Assembly: GCF_963678975.1 (NCBI RefSeq)
Contig: NC_089273.1
Span: forward strand, 33,542,973 to 33,606,972
Direction: 5' to 3'
Source of the DNA: Dysidea avara
Taxonomy: Eukaryota; Porifera; Demospongiae; Dictyoceratida; Dysideidae
Length of the DNA stretch: 64,000 nucleotides
Shown here: piece by piece, positions 1 through 10,567 of the stretch
Layout of the letters: every line of letters starts with the position of its first letter
Position numbering within the stretch: the first letter of the stretch is position 1
Made by a program: the position numbers and the translations under genes
The notes under the pieces: generated by a model
Told to the model about the DNA's origin: nothing
The model's database searches: none
Seen by the model: only the letters and a program-made list of their open reading frames with translations

Positions 1-209
1 GATATCATGATACGCAAACTTAGTTAAGATGGTATTGCACAGCTATTATAACTACAACTATTTGCCAATTATTAAAGCAGCCGTTTCCCTGTACATTTTG
101 TGGTGTTATCTCTTGGATTCAAAGTCAACCATCTTAGCCAAGACTCAAGATTGTATTATATTATATTATTAGCCATCTTAGTCAAGACTCAAGATTGTAT
201 TATACTATA
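1..209. repeat. Left end of duplicated segment, copy A
   Basis: This non-coding stretch matches the start of copy B near 37,091-37,700, including the shared tract TTTCCCTGTACATTTTGTGG and the 'AAGACTCAAGATTGTATTA' motif. The match begins at base 1, so the duplicated unit may extend to the left of the window. It is interrupted at 209/210 by the Helitron, and the homology resumes at about 6690. No gene is seen in it. Confidence 0.8.
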
Positions 210-241
210 CTAGCATTGTTACCTGCCCTACGTGCAGGTAT
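210..241 (-). other. Helitron 3' terminus: CTAG end and subterminal hairpin
   Basis: On the - strand the order is TACCTGC, a 7-nt loop, GCAGGTA, a short spacer, then terminal CTAG. The hairpin is the proposed terminator signal for rolling-circle transposition. The terminus position agrees with the breakpoint against copy B. Confidence 0.85.
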
Positions 242-1455
242 GGGTTATGTATGATTTGACTGTAATATTTAAAACCAGCTCAGTTATTTCTATCCCATTG
301 TGCAGACAAAACAAAGAAAAATGGCTGTTTAATGGCTGGGAATGATAGGGCTTGAGCAGCAATATAAATGCAATTTACAGCATATTTCTGAGGTGTGAAT
401 AAACACAATGTATTTGCTGACAGCTCAGAAATGTGCAATTATGGGCATTTTGTAGGGTACAAACAACTAAGGTCACATGGCACATAGTTTTTGTGTTAGA
501 AGACCCACCAAGAGTAGTGTTATTGATACCTTGGCCTTGGCTGTACCTTGGCCTTGGCTGTACTGTAGCTTATTACAGACAGGGTTATAATGCCAGAAAA
601 ATTTTTGAGGTGGGTATCATATTCACGTGACATTCAAATGATCTAATCACGTGCTAGTAATTGTCCTCCAGCAGCAAGTATGACCTCAAATGCGCTTGCA
701 TGGGTTCAAACACAGTGTAACCTCAGTCAAAGTTGTCTTCAATCTCCCATCAAAGGTGGTAAATAGCTGATTATCATCACATCCTTTAATAATACTACCA
801 ACTCCATTATCCATGTCAAGCAGCAATAAATCATACTATTACCCTTATCACCCACATGCAACATTAACACTGGATTGTGCACCACAAAGTGTGGGCTACT
901 GTCATTGAACTTTAACAACACTTACAACTACATACACCAACTACTACCTAGGTAACTACAAACTGGAGTGGGGGCTTAGCAGCAACTAATAATAAAGAAA
1001 AATAATAAATTTGGAACTGTCCAGCCCTAGACAGCCCCAGGAAAAAACCTGGTAGGCCTATTATTGTTTTTTTTTGCCTACCAGGAAAAACCCAAAAATA
1101 CTCCACTCGTGTGTGTATGCACAAAACTAAGTTGTCCAAAAAACTCCAGTTGGCACAACATTAACTACTGATGAATCCACCTACAGAGATAGTTAGGAAA
1201 TCACGCTAATTAAAACATTACACTGGGAGGGTGGGCGGATACTCCACTTGTCTGAACACCTGTAGAATATAATAAACCCACTGCCATGCGAGTCACAACT
1301 GACAGAAAACACAATTACATCACAGCCGATACATTCCTTACCATGATACATTCCTTACCATGATACATTCCTTACCATGATACATTCCTTACCACATCCA
1401 CATGAGCTGACCCACAATACTACCAGCACCAGCACCAGCAGATGGGTGTAACTAC
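242..1455. other. Helitron 3' non-coding region
   Basis: This is about 1.2 kb downstream of the Rep-helicase frame, within the element. It contains a short tandem duplication (CCTTGGCCTTGGCTGTA twice at about 530-562) and a 17-bp tandem repeat near 1328-1394. No coding frame is convincing; the small open frames here lack family features. Confidence 0.6.
1328..1394. repeat. Four-unit 17-bp tandem repeat
   Basis: The unit GATACATTCCTTACCAT occurs four times head to tail, the last unit lacking its final base. It lies inside the Helitron, just after the stop codon of the Rep-helicase frame in the element's orientation. A CAGCAC trinucleotide-like run follows at 1424-1441. Confidence 0.9.
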
Positions 1456-4400
1456 TTAAACAAAAACTTCAGTATAAACTACATTACGTGTTTTGCGATC
1501 CTCCCTAACTAATAGTGTCAAACAATCTGGGGAGCCTACTCTAGACAGTGCTACATAAAGCATTCCATGTGTGAAGCTCTCGTCAGTCATATCTACTCCT
1601 ACAGCTTTAAAAGTTTGGCCCTGGCTTTTGTTGACCGTCATTGCAAAGCAAAGAGAAATAGGAAACTGCACACGTCTAAATTCAAAAGGCAATGTAGAGT
1701 TGCTAGGAATAAGTGGAATGCGAGGGATGATGATTTCATGGCCTGCATGCTTACCGTGGGAAATTTTGGCTTCTATACTGTTGGCAGAAAGTTTAGTGAT
1801 CACGCACCTAGTACCATTGGTGACTTGTGGGGGGTCCAAGGAACGTAAAATTATAATTGGTGCACCAACTTTCAATGAAAGTAAGTGTGGAGGTAATCCT
1901 GAGACTTCTAAAGAATTTAAAAACTCTGTTGGAAACTCAACTGCATGGGATTCATCTGGCACAGAGTCCAAGGACTTGTACTGGATGCACTCACCAGGCA
2001 ATTTCTCCACCAGAGTTGTGTTGATGGTGCGGGTAGTTTTATTAAGAGGAGCCAAAATGCAATGCTCCGATAACCAAGCGATGTTTGTGAAGTTGGAGAG
2101 CAAGCCAGGATAAACTCTGGACACCAACTCATCAATGTCGTGTACAAAGGTACCCATGGTCTCAGGTAGCTGGACAACATCAAGAGTGTCATCCTCAGTA
2201 GGGAACTTGCCATCTCCAATGGCTAACAACTGGTCAGCAAATTGTCCAGCTGCTTGGTCCCCACAAAGGTACACTCTCATGTTAGTGTGTAGATGTTTAA
2301 CAACCACACTGTCCCACAGTTGTGACTTCTTCAGACAGGCATCCACTATGTTACCTCTGGTGCCACGTTGAATAACTGGGAGGATTTGTCTGAAGTCACC
2401 ACACAACAACATACAGATTCCTCCCATTGGTTGGCTGTTACCTGTCAGATCCCTAAGAGTGCGGTCCATAGCCTCAAATGCACGTCTGTTAGTCATTGGA
2501 GCCTCATCTACAACAATGGCTTTGGCTTCCTGGATGACTTTGCAGAGTGCAGTTCCTCTCTTAATGCTACACATCGGGATATCCATTGCATTCAAGTCAA
2601 GTGGAATTTTGAAGGTACTATATAAGGTGCGACCTCCAGTTAACAGTGTGGCAGCTATTCCGCTAGATGCAGTGGCTAATGCTATTTTACCTTCAGATCT
2701 AAGTTTGGCAAGAATAAGGTTGATTAAGAAAGTCTTACCTGTTCCACCTGGAGCATCCAAGAAAAGCATACCTCCCTCATTCCTATCCACCATGGAACAA
2801 AAACACTCATACACTTCACGCTGGTCTGCTGTAAGCAAAGCTGTATTATGATCTACGTATGCTTGCTGTTCCCCTTGGTCATAGTCTATTTCCCTGCGGT
2901 ACACTCTTGCAAACCTATCATTGTCCACTCTTTGTGGCTGAGGTAGGCCATACTCAGACAGCTGCCTACTTCCCATGGAAATGACTTTCTCCTGCAAGTC
3001 ATTGAGTGCCAAGTTGAAAATGTCATCATTAAACTCCAGGTGTTCATCTCTGTGTAGGGTACGTTGGTGATATAAGAAATCTTCTGCCATTGCTTCCTTG
3101 TGGTTGTCATATATCTCCAGTGGGTTGGATGGTTCACACCAGGCCAGTATCACTGCAAAGAGGGTGCGAAGACTTGCTGGTGAGTTGCTGACTGCCGCCT
3201 CCTCCATAGCCAAGTGATACTGATTGTCATCTTCAAGAAGATCCAACTTGAGGCATGCCTCACGGAAGGAACTACAGAGATCACCATCAACAGTCCTCAG
3301 ATCAGCAAATGACTGTGGACCCTTAACATTATGCAACAACAAACGTAGATAAAAGCATTCTCCTTGACGTGGGCTGATGGTGTAGACCCTACCTAAGGCT
3401 TGAGCTTGCTTAACACCAGGATATCCAGCCACATGTGTTCCCTGTTTTCTCCTGTGCCAAGACTTGTTGTTCCATGTGTAGTACTCTGGAACATCAACAT
3501 ACAACAATGTCTTGGCAAAGTTGTCAACTTGACATAATGTGAAAAATTCAGTCAAAGTGGTCTTTGGAGGGTCTCCCGAAGCTTGGCCCCTCGCGGTGTC
3601 TTCAGTGAAGTAAACTCGCTGGCCATTTTCTAAATGAACAGCAAGTTGCTGTACAGTAGGGAACCTCTCATGGATGGGGAACTCCAGTATCCTCCAGGCA
3701 GCTTCGTGGCTGCTGATGTAGCAAGCATTCTGATACTCGGAGATCTCATCCACCTGATTTGAGCGCAGAGCAAATGTTGCCTGGTCACAACCTTTGTGTA
3801 CATACTTGAGTACGTACTTGATGGAATTGATGGACATGCACAATTCAACATTGCAGTGGCAGTTTAAAGCTCGCAACAAAAACTTGTTGTACGGCACTAC
3901 CCACCTGTTGTCAATGTCCTGAGTACAGCGACTGCCTCGTACATTCATGGTGATGGTACTTACCTGTCCACCATCTTCAGGATTTCTCCTCCTGTACATT
4001 GGGTAGCTATCAGTACCTTGTTGGGTCTCAGATATGAATGGTTTTGGGTATTTCTTACTACAGTGGCCATGTTCCATGCAAGGAGACGTAGGATTGATGC
4101 TACCACAGGGTCCATGCACCATGTTGGACATTACAATCTGGTGCAAGTCAAGGTCAATAGCCAGGTCAGGGATTTCAGCACATACGATGTCATCAATCTT
4201 ATCAGGTGTTATCTTGTGTTCTGGAATTAACCACACCAAGAAATGAGCATGTGGTAGACCACGCTTTTGCCATTCTACTGAGTACAGCCAAGCCCGTGGT
4301 TTTCCAAAAATCATATCGGTTTTTAACATTTCTAACATTTTCTTAATCTTTAGTCTAAACACTCGAGCCACTAAGTCTGGACGATCCTTGGGCTCCTGAC

Positions 4401-4986
4401 CTGGAAGCAAACTATTTTTAATTTCAGGCCAATTGGGATTACATGTCATGGTTATAAACAAATCAGGGTGACCATATTTCCTAACGTAAGTCATGGCATC
4501 TTGTTGGCGCTCATGCATGTAGCGTGGCCCACCTGTGAATGTTGATGGAAGGATAATCCTACGACCTACATTGCTAGGGTCCCCATCCCCATCTATGATT
4601 GCATCTCGTAGATCCTGATAACAGTCAGCACGGAGTGCCTTCTGCTCACGTCTCAGAAATTGTAACCGTTCAGTTTCAATTTTACAGTAGGCATCTACCA
4701 AGAACTGTTGGAATAGTCGCTTAGCCCTAAGCAACACAGATACATTTTGCCTTACCATGATGTGGTAGCGGTAATACACTAAAGCCGTTAATTTTTTGTT
4801 ATTAGCTAGTTTTAGGTTAATGTGCCATCCATCAGTACCGTGAGAGAAAATCAGTGGGTACTGCAGTGGATCATAGCCCCTGTGCAGTTCTGAAATACTA
4901 TGCAAGCCACCATCCCTGTAGTGCAACACTATGTCTCTATTGTTTGCATTTTCATTAGGCATCAACACACCTACCTCATCACACAT
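1456..4986 (-). CDS. Helitron Rep-helicase (HUH nuclease plus Pif1-family helicase)
   Basis: The frame encodes 1176 residues of the Helitron transposase, which nicks and transfers single strands by rolling-circle replication. The Rep part carries the HUH motif as PHAHF (His246/His248) and the two-tyrosine motif YVLKYVHK (Tyr391/Tyr395, Lys398). The C-terminal half is a Pif1-like superfamily 1 helicase with Walker A GGTGKT (747-752), Walker B VVDEAP, the GDFRQILPV motif, and the late motifs KSQGQT and YVALSR. No stop or obvious active-site loss is visible, so the catalytic part looks intact. The ATG shown is not the true protein start. The frame is open upstream to about 5085 and includes Helitron-like HSRRYNSP just before the ATG. 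The N-terminal segment is encoded in the next frame (5055-6068), offset by one base. Confidence 0.93.
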   Translation of the reverse strand: MCDEVGVLMPNENANNRDIVLHYRDGGLHSISELHRGYDPLQYPLIFSHGTDGWHINLKLANNKKLTALVYYRYHIMVRQNVSVLLRAKRLFQQFLVDAYCKIETERLQFLRREQKALRADCYQDLRDAIIDGDGDPSNVGRRIILPSTFTGGPRYMHERQQDAMTYVRKYGHPDLFITMTCNPNWPEIKNSLLPGQEPKDRPDLVARVFRLKIKKMLEMLKTDMIFGKPRAWLYSVEWQKRGLPHAHFLVWLIPEHKITPDKIDDIVCAEIPDLAIDLDLHQIVMSNMVHGPCGSINPTSPCMEHGHCSKKYPKPFISETQQGTDSYPMYRRRNPEDGGQVSTITMNVRGSRCTQDIDNRWVVPYNKFLLRALNCHCNVELCMSINSIKYVLKYVHKGCDQATFALRSNQVDEISEYQNACYISSHEAAWRILEFPIHERFPTVQQLAVHLENGQRVYFTEDTARGQASGDPPKTTLTEFFTLCQVDNFAKTLLYVDVPEYYTWNNKSWHRRKQGTHVAGYPGVKQAQALGRVYTISPRQGECFYLRLLLHNVKGPQSFADLRTVDGDLCSSFREACLKLDLLEDDNQYHLAMEEAAVSNSPASLRTLFAVILAWCEPSNPLEIYDNHKEAMAEDFLYHQRTLHRDEHLEFNDDIFNLALNDLQEKVISMGSRQLSEYGLPQPQRVDNDRFARVYRREIDYDQGEQQAYVDHNTALLTADQREVYECFCSMVDRNEGGMLFLDAPGGTGKTFLINLILAKLRSEGKIALATASSGIAATLLTGGRTLYSTFKIPLDLNAMDIPMCSIKRGTALCKVIQEAKAIVVDEAPMTNRRAFEAMDRTLRDLTGNSQPMGGICMLLCGDFRQILPVIQRGTRGNIVDACLKKSQLWDSVVVKHLHTNMRVYLCGDQAAGQFADQLLAIGDGKFPTEDDTLDVVQLPETMGTFVHDIDELVSRVYPGLLSNFTNIAWLSEHCILAPLNKTTRTINTTLVEKLPGECIQYKSLDSVPDESHAVEFPTEFLNSLEVSGLPPHLLSLKVGAPIIILRSLDPPQVTNGTRCVITKLSANSIEAKISHGKHAGHEIIIPRIPLIPSNSTLPFEFRRVQFPISLCFAMTVNKSQGQTFKAVGVDMTDESFTHGMLYVALSRVGSPDCLTLLVREDRKTRNVVYTEVFV

Positions 4987-5054
4987 GGGACTATTGTACC
5001 TCCTGGAGTGCTCACCTGTAGGTCTCTTTGTTTCATTGATAACAATTTTAATAT

Positions 5055-6068
5055 TTATTGGCTCATCCTGCTGGTCAAATATTTCTTAACTATTTGACAC
5101 CTAGTGGCCACTTGAGATTCCTGATTGTCAATGAAATAAATTTGACAAAATTTTGGGGACTCACCTGTTGAGGGAACCATGCTACCAATACGATGGTATA
5201 CCTGACCCTGTATTTTAAAGGAGGGGTTGAAGCCAGGGAAAGCTATCTCATTACAACCAAAGCTGGTCATTTGGAATGCACAATTATATTTACGTATGTT
5301 GTTTAGAAAATGTTTACCATCACTATCTGTACCCTCATACAGGTGCAGTAAGAACGGCTGTGGTTGAGGGAATGGCTCTAGTTGGACATTACCTTTTGAA
5401 CAACAAAGGGACTCGGTTTCCCCAGGAAACTTTAATGCATCACAATGTGAACATTCTATGTTAAGTGTGCCTACATCAGTTGTGCTAAAGAAATTGTGTG
5501 GCTGGTAATTAAGGCCTCTAAAGCTAGGGTGTGTGCTTGCATGTACCTGATGTCTTTCTGTGTTCTCCATCTGCTGCTCTTGTGCACGGTATAGTGGATC
5601 AGCTCTTGCCAGCTGGTGCTGTGGTTGGTCGTGCTGTCGCTCCTCCCTCCTTGTAGTTGGCTCTAGGCGGGTATCTCTTCGAGCAGCTGCATCTTTTTGC
5701 TGTTCTTCGCTTCTCGTTACCGGGTCTAGACGGGCTTCACTTCGAGCAGCTGTGTCTCGTTGCTGTTCTTCACTTCTCGTTACCGGATCTAGACGGGCTT
5801 CTCTTCGAGCAGCTGTGTCTCGTAGTTGTTCTTCATTTCTTGTTACCGGGTCTAGACGGGCTTCTCTTCGAGCAGCTGTGTCTCGTAGTTGTTCTTCATT
5901 TCTTGTTACCGGGTCTAGACGGGCTTCTCTTCGGGCAGCTGTGTCTCGTAGTTGTGCTTGCCATCGTTTATTCCTGTCTTGTCGTTGAATTCGTTTGCGT
6001 CTCTTTGCCTGAGACGCGCGGAGTGAAGAAGTTGATCGCTTGAGCTTTGGCATTGTACTGTACAACAC
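5055..6068 (-). CDS. Helitron transposase N-terminal segment, in a different frame from Rep-helicase
   Basis: This frame of 337 residues forms the N-terminal portion of the same transposase. A probable start is the second Met (MPKLKRS). A basic region (AKRRKRIQRQDR) is followed by about six tandem 21-residue repeats of the type RDTAARREARLDPVTR. Then comes a zinc-binding-like C..C...CC segment (CSHCDALKFPGETESLCC) and the conserved Helitron stretch with KYNCAFQMTSFG, IQGQVYHRIGS and IYFIDNQ. The frame ends at 5055 while the Rep frame is already open from about 5085. The two parts therefore overlap by roughly 30 bases in different frames. A one-base frameshift mutation, a short intron or programmed frameshifting would all fit; the sequence alone does not decide. 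Confidence 0.85.
   Translation of the reverse strand: MLYSTMPKLKRSTSSLRASQAKRRKRIQRQDRNKRWQAQLRDTAARREARLDPVTRNEEQLRDTAARREARLDPVTRNEEQLRDTAARREARLDPVTRSEEQQRDTAARSEARLDPVTRSEEQQKDAAARRDTRLEPTTRREERQHDQPQHQLARADPLYRAQEQQMENTERHQVHASTHPSFRGLNYQPHNFFSTTDVGTLNIECSHCDALKFPGETESLCCSKGNVQLEPFPQPQPFLLHLYEGTDSDGKHFLNNIRKYNCAFQMTSFGCNEIAFPGFNPSFKIQGQVYHRIGSMVPSTGESPKFCQIYFIDNQESQVATRCQIVKKYLTSRMSQ
5580..5960 (-). repeat. 63-bp in-frame tandem repeats encoding 21-aa units
   Basis: About six copies lie in the Helitron N-terminal frame. The outermost copies on the + strand right side are almost identical at nucleotide level; the inner ones are diverged. Each unit encodes an Arg/Glu/Asp-rich 21-mer likely to form helix or coiled coil. 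Confidence 0.85.
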
Positions 6069-6254
6069 TATTTGAAACGTATGTAAAGCACGTATTGATT
6101 TGCTACAACAACACTCGAGTTGCCAGATGATGGGCGTTTAATTTCGCTGAAGTCCCGCCTCGATACGTGCTTTGCATGCCAAGATATGATGAGCTAAAAG
6201 CCGTGTTTTAAAAAGGTGTTCACAAAAAGGTACTAAGTAGAAAGAAAAAAATCT

Positions 6255-6326
6255 GTCAACACGTGGATTTGAACCCACGACCTCTTGCACGCTAGTCAGG
6301 CGTTCTACCACCTGAACAGTATGTGC
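6255..6326 (-). pseudogene. tRNA-Ala(AGC)-like sequence, degenerate
   Basis: Read on the - strand, there is a perfect 4-bp D-arm (GTTC...GAAC) around a GGTGGTA loop, an anticodon loop CTAGCGT with AGC at 34-36, and a B-box-like GGTTCAAATCC. The anticodon stem has two mismatches, the T-loop is one base short, and the acceptor ends do not pair. It is therefore a tRNA-derived promoter remnant or SINE-like head rather than a working tRNA. It lies in the 5' leader of the Helitron. Confidence 0.6.
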
Positions 6327-6513
6327 TGTGGTTTTCAAAGGAATGTTGCTCAAGTTTTCTCTACACCTTGGCCTTCTACGCGCTGTAGAGACCGAACGGA
6401 AGCACGCGTGAACTCGTGATAACAATCTTAGAGTAGGCGGATGATGAGCGCTTCATTATCAGCACAGACTATGTCGATTCGCGCCAAGTCTGGTGAGTAA
6501 GCAGCGTGACCGT

Positions 6514-6621
6514 CAGACAGACAGACAGACAGACAGACATTTTCAGCTTTATATATATATATATTATTATATTATATATTATTATATATTATATTATTAT
6601 ATATTATATATTATTATATAT

Positions 6622-6659
<38 letters not shown>

Positions 6660-6689
6660 ATAGAATATAATAGATAATAGATAGATAGA
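6514..6689. repeat. Microsatellites: (CAGA)n, long TA-rich tract, (GATA)n
   Basis: A GACA run covers about 6514-6539. An AT-only tract with TATAT/ATTAT blocks covers about 6549-6660, and TAGA/GATA units close the region. The tract sits at the 5' border of the Helitron and obscures its exact end. Confidence 0.9.
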
Positions 6690-6843
6690 TAGAAGAGGAA
6701 TGCAGTTCTGCCATAGGTGCTGGGAGCCAGCAGCAATGTTAACAAGTATGTGATTTGGGATTTGTATATTATTATAAGTATGGGTTCATATACTGCAAAT
6801 AGTCAAAAATATGTATCACCCTGAAGAAATCTATGGTCAACAG

Positions 6844-8544
6844 CAGGGGCGGATCTAGGATTTCAGAAGGGGGGGGGGGTGCTAACATGGACATTTATAT
6901 ATGTGCCAAGAAAGTTGATACAACTAGTGTGAGAAGCACACTCAGCATGCAGAGCATGCTCTATCTAGGGGGGTGGGCATGCCCTCACAGGTAAATTTTG
7001 CAAATTTGGCCTTTTTGGTAGTATTTTTGAGTGAAAAATGATGTCACTCTGTTTATGTGATACCATTATTCCCCTACAGCTTGTCAACTAAAGGGCACAG
7101 CCAGTAGCTAAAATTCATCTTAGACTAACATCTTAAAGAACTAGTAGTGGAAACACATGGGTATCATCTGCACATGATAAAATTTAGTGTTTTGAAGTAT
7201 AGCATAATTTACAGTCTCATGGCTCAAACTACACTAGCTGTCCAAACAGTGGAGAGGGTAAGTGTGAGTGGAGAGGGCAAGTAGACTGACTCACCAGTGT
7301 GTGGAGTGCATGTGCACTCAGCTGTATATAATTCTCTAGCTAGGGGGCTCTAGATCTGGTGGCATATATACTCCTGGACCCCCCGGAAATTTTTGGAAAA
7401 TGGCTATCACAAGATTGAACTAGAAGCTATTTTTAACCAAATGTGGGTACAAGATAAATGAGTTCAGGTGGAAGTAATTTTAATTTAAAAAACAGAACTA
7501 TATATACACTGTTTCTTGTTATTGGAATTTAAGAAAATGTATAATAGTGGCTTGTCAAAGAGAATAAAGAGTGTATAGTTTTAATTGAACGTAAGGTCAA
7601 GGAGAATATTTAAAACACAGGATTGGATCTACCTTCATATGTAGCCACTGTTCTGAAGTGCAGGTTGCTATTTCAATCTAACTTTTAAAATGATGGATAC
7701 ATCCATCATTATAATTGTATAGTCTACAAATACAACTAGTTCTTGGCCACAACTATAACCCTTTTTTAGCACACAATGATCATGACAACATAAATGCTGC
7801 AGTATCATTTAAGCTTGAAGTTGAGCTTCAAGGGATTTGATAGTGCAAACTCCAAAGCTGCTAGATTTATACAAATGTAGCATGGGATTTGATCAAGTAA
7901 GGGAAACAAAAACGAACAGCTCTCAGATGTTGCAGCCTTGTGAACTTTATAAAAGCTAAGAAATTCACTATTATATAAGACTACTGTTTTATCTGCAAGA
8001 GAAGCATTTCAACCCAAGAATCAAGTTTGTAGCAGAGCCTAAAAGAACTTAAACTATTTGACAGAAAAGCTTATTTTTCAGAATAGATTTTTAATTAATG
8101 ATGTTTTATACAATTCATAGTACATTAAAGGTATAAATCTTTTACCCGAAGTGATTGGTTGTTTGGTACAATGGTGAGGGTAGCAGTGCACAGGTCTAGA
8201 AGAATAGGTTTAATTTCAGCTTACATTCTGGTAACTTCTTAAAAATTATAGTTTTAATGATGGATGTTCTATTAGAGTAGTTGACTGTTCTATTGGAGTA
8301 TTTCGGATATAGCAACTTACTCCAAAAGTCAGTATAAATTTGAACCCCTCTTAGTAATTCTTGGATAGATTAGCTATTCCCCTTGCTCTTTCCATCTTTT
8401 CATTACCCATACATGTGTATAAAATGCCGCGCCAGCTGTACCTGTGCTACAACTTCTACTGAGAAGCTTCCTAGCTTGCTCATTGTAAAATTTTGGAGGG
8501 GGGGTGCTTCAGCGCCCCAAGCACCCCCCTAAATCCGCCCTTGC
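6844..8544. mobile_element. hAT-like non-autonomous DNA transposon, about 1.7 kb
   Basis: This block is absent from copy B. Its ends are inverted repeats CAGGGGCGGATCTAGG and the complement of CTAAATCCGCCCTTG, each followed inward by a G-run or C-run. The flanks GTCAACAG (left) and ATGAGCAG (right) match the single copy B sequence GTCAGCAG imperfectly, as expected for an old 8-bp target duplication. No transposase frame is present. Confidence 0.8.
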
Positions 8545-10567
8545 ATGAGCAGTTGCTAGCTATCAAGTGTATAGCCCCAGACTGCTAAAACTACTAAGCT
8601 TTTGCTGTGATTGTACTCATTCTCAGTAGACACAAGCATTATTCTTCCTGCACTGGACCATATGTGTAAAATGTTTTATGGAATCCAATAAAAATACTAA
8701 AATATTTCTACACTACATGGAAAGCTAAAGAGTTGTGGTGCTAGCTCTAGCACTTTCAAATGGTCAAAGTTCTCAAAAGAAAGTTTTGAAGAGCTGCATT
8801 AGCTATGGACTGTAACATTTTGTCTATTTTCCACCATTCCTCTTTTAAAGCGGCTACTGTATAGTTCCTTTGTTCTAGTACTACTTTGTGTAGTTAGCTA
8901 TAATTTATTGTATCGAAATTGTTTTTGTAATGTATGTAGCTTATGGTTAAACAAATAAATTAGACAGTGAAGTATTCACAAGTACAAACCACAAAAGTGA
9001 GACTTCATCATTGAAACAGAGTCAACCATTTTACCATTCTTTGTGACCAACCTCACAATGCAGAATATTCAGTGTGTAACTACGGCTTGATGGATGGGTG
9101 TGTTTACACAACCCACTCACCCACTCACATACATGCATGTATATATGGTAACCATTAAAAAACCATCTGAAACAAATCTTTCAACACATTCAGTAATCTT
9201 CCAGGCTTATATTTGAGTTTCACAAAACAGGTTAGAAATAAACACTGTATGTGAGCAAACCCAATGCTGAATGTAATTGCATTCCTCTTATGGCTTCCTG
9301 AATGTAATGGCATTGAATAGTGCAAAGAAGGGCCTTGTTTGGATTGTTTCTGTTTCATGACAAATCAAAAAGATAAAAAATACATATGCTATGCATTAAC
9401 TTCTCCAGCAAGCCTTGGATTCTCCTAGCTTGTACACTTTGCCATGCATGCAAGTGTATACGTATCAGTGAAATGAAATGATATTAAATAGCAAAAACAG
9501 CATATTTAAGATACACTATTCCACCTGGGGCATAAAGTTAATGTACAAGTACAATAATTACAGTAAAATGTTTTGCAGCAAAATTCTCTATTGTGCAAAA
9601 TTAAAATAATGGCAATAGGTTCCATTTGGGGATAGTTCTTGACAAAAGGAATACTTATAACAGTTGAAGGATGTTTTGAGTTGAAGGATGCTTTACAAGG
9701 TGGCTGTTTGGTGTGTGTGCATTCTAATAGTCCGCTAAAACTTGCTGTGTCTGTTTGTAATGTACTATAGTTACTGTAACAAGTTTGTATGATCACTCCA
9801 CTCAGATACGTATACAGTATGGTTATGTGCATTTCTCTAAATATTAGCTGTTACTTACAATAGCTACATGTACAGCAAAGTGGCCATTTTAGATAAGTTT
9901 CAAATATTGTTCTGTCTGTTACATAGCCTGAATTATATAGAGTACAGTACACAGAGTATAATTTATTTTACAGTAGCATGTATAGTTATAGTTAGTGAAC
10001 AAAACTTGCAGTTCTTTTTTGAAGCATGAGCATAACTGAGTAATTGTAACTAGTGTTGTAGCTTAGTAACAGTTGTAACTAGATACAAGCAATGTAACTA
10101 GTTATACACTGTTAAAATGAAGAGTAACCACAACTCTCAAGGAGTTCCCAGTGTAGGGAGGATTTAACACCCCTGGAAAGTAACCATTACTCTAAAGGAG
10201 TAACTGGGGAGTAACACATGCTCTGAAGGTGGTGTCACTTACTCTTCAGAGTAATGGTTATTCTCTTCAGAGTGTTGGTTACTCTCCATGGGGTGTTAAA
10301 TCCTCCCTACACTGGGAACTCTTCAGAGTGGTGGTTACTCTTTATTTTTAACAGTGTAGTTACTCTAAAAGTAACATATATTTTATCCAACTCTGGCCGG
10401 TCTTGTGGTACATGATTAATAAATGTGAGACAAAACAGCTGCAATACAAAACAAGTTGATTTTGAAAAGTCAATGAAAAAGGTGAAATCACAGAACTTTA
10501 CAAAAAGCAGCAAGGCTCAGTATACAATACAGAATGATATTCCAAAGAAGGGTGTGTGTGTTCCATG
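8545..10567. other. Non-coding duplicated sequence, copy A
   Basis: This aligns by eye with copy B 37,884-39,735 with only small differences, apart from the MITE at 10,107-10,356. No gene is supported; short open frames here are not conserved as proteins. Confidence 0.7.
10107..10356. mobile_element. 250-bp foldback MITE with TA target duplication
   Basis: The termini are CACTGTTAAAA and TTTTTAACAGTG, and the long inverted arms share the GGGAGGATTTAACACC block. TA flanks each end, and copy B has one TA at the empty site (GTTATAGTTACT). The TA duplication suggests the Tc1/mariner superfamily. Confidence 0.85.

Larger units (their letters stand above)
210..6689 (-). mobile_element. Autonomous Helitron (rolling-circle transposon), about 6.5 kb
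   Basis: Copy B lacks this block: its sequence runs straight from the equivalent of 209 to the equivalent of 6690. Read on the - strand, the element ends in CTAG (210-213). About seven bases inside that lies a 7-bp hairpin (TACCTGC / GCAGGTA, 221-241 region), which is the classical Helitron 3' end (CTRR plus subterminal hairpin). The base after the end is T on the element strand, as expected for A|T insertion without target duplication. The 5' end should start with TC. A TC that fits the copy B empty site lies at 6688-6689, but this is inside a GATA microsatellite, so that end is uncertain by tens of bases. The element carries the Rep-helicase reading frames 1456-4986 and 5055-6068. Confidence 0.88.

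Noticed and set aside
1571-2851. Open frames on the + strand within 1567-2851
   Set aside because: These are shadows of the Helitron helicase on the opposite strand.
6255-6326. Functional tRNA-Ala gene
   Set aside because: The acceptor stem does not pair, the anticodon stem has two mismatches and the T-loop is one base short. Kept only as a tRNA-derived remnant.
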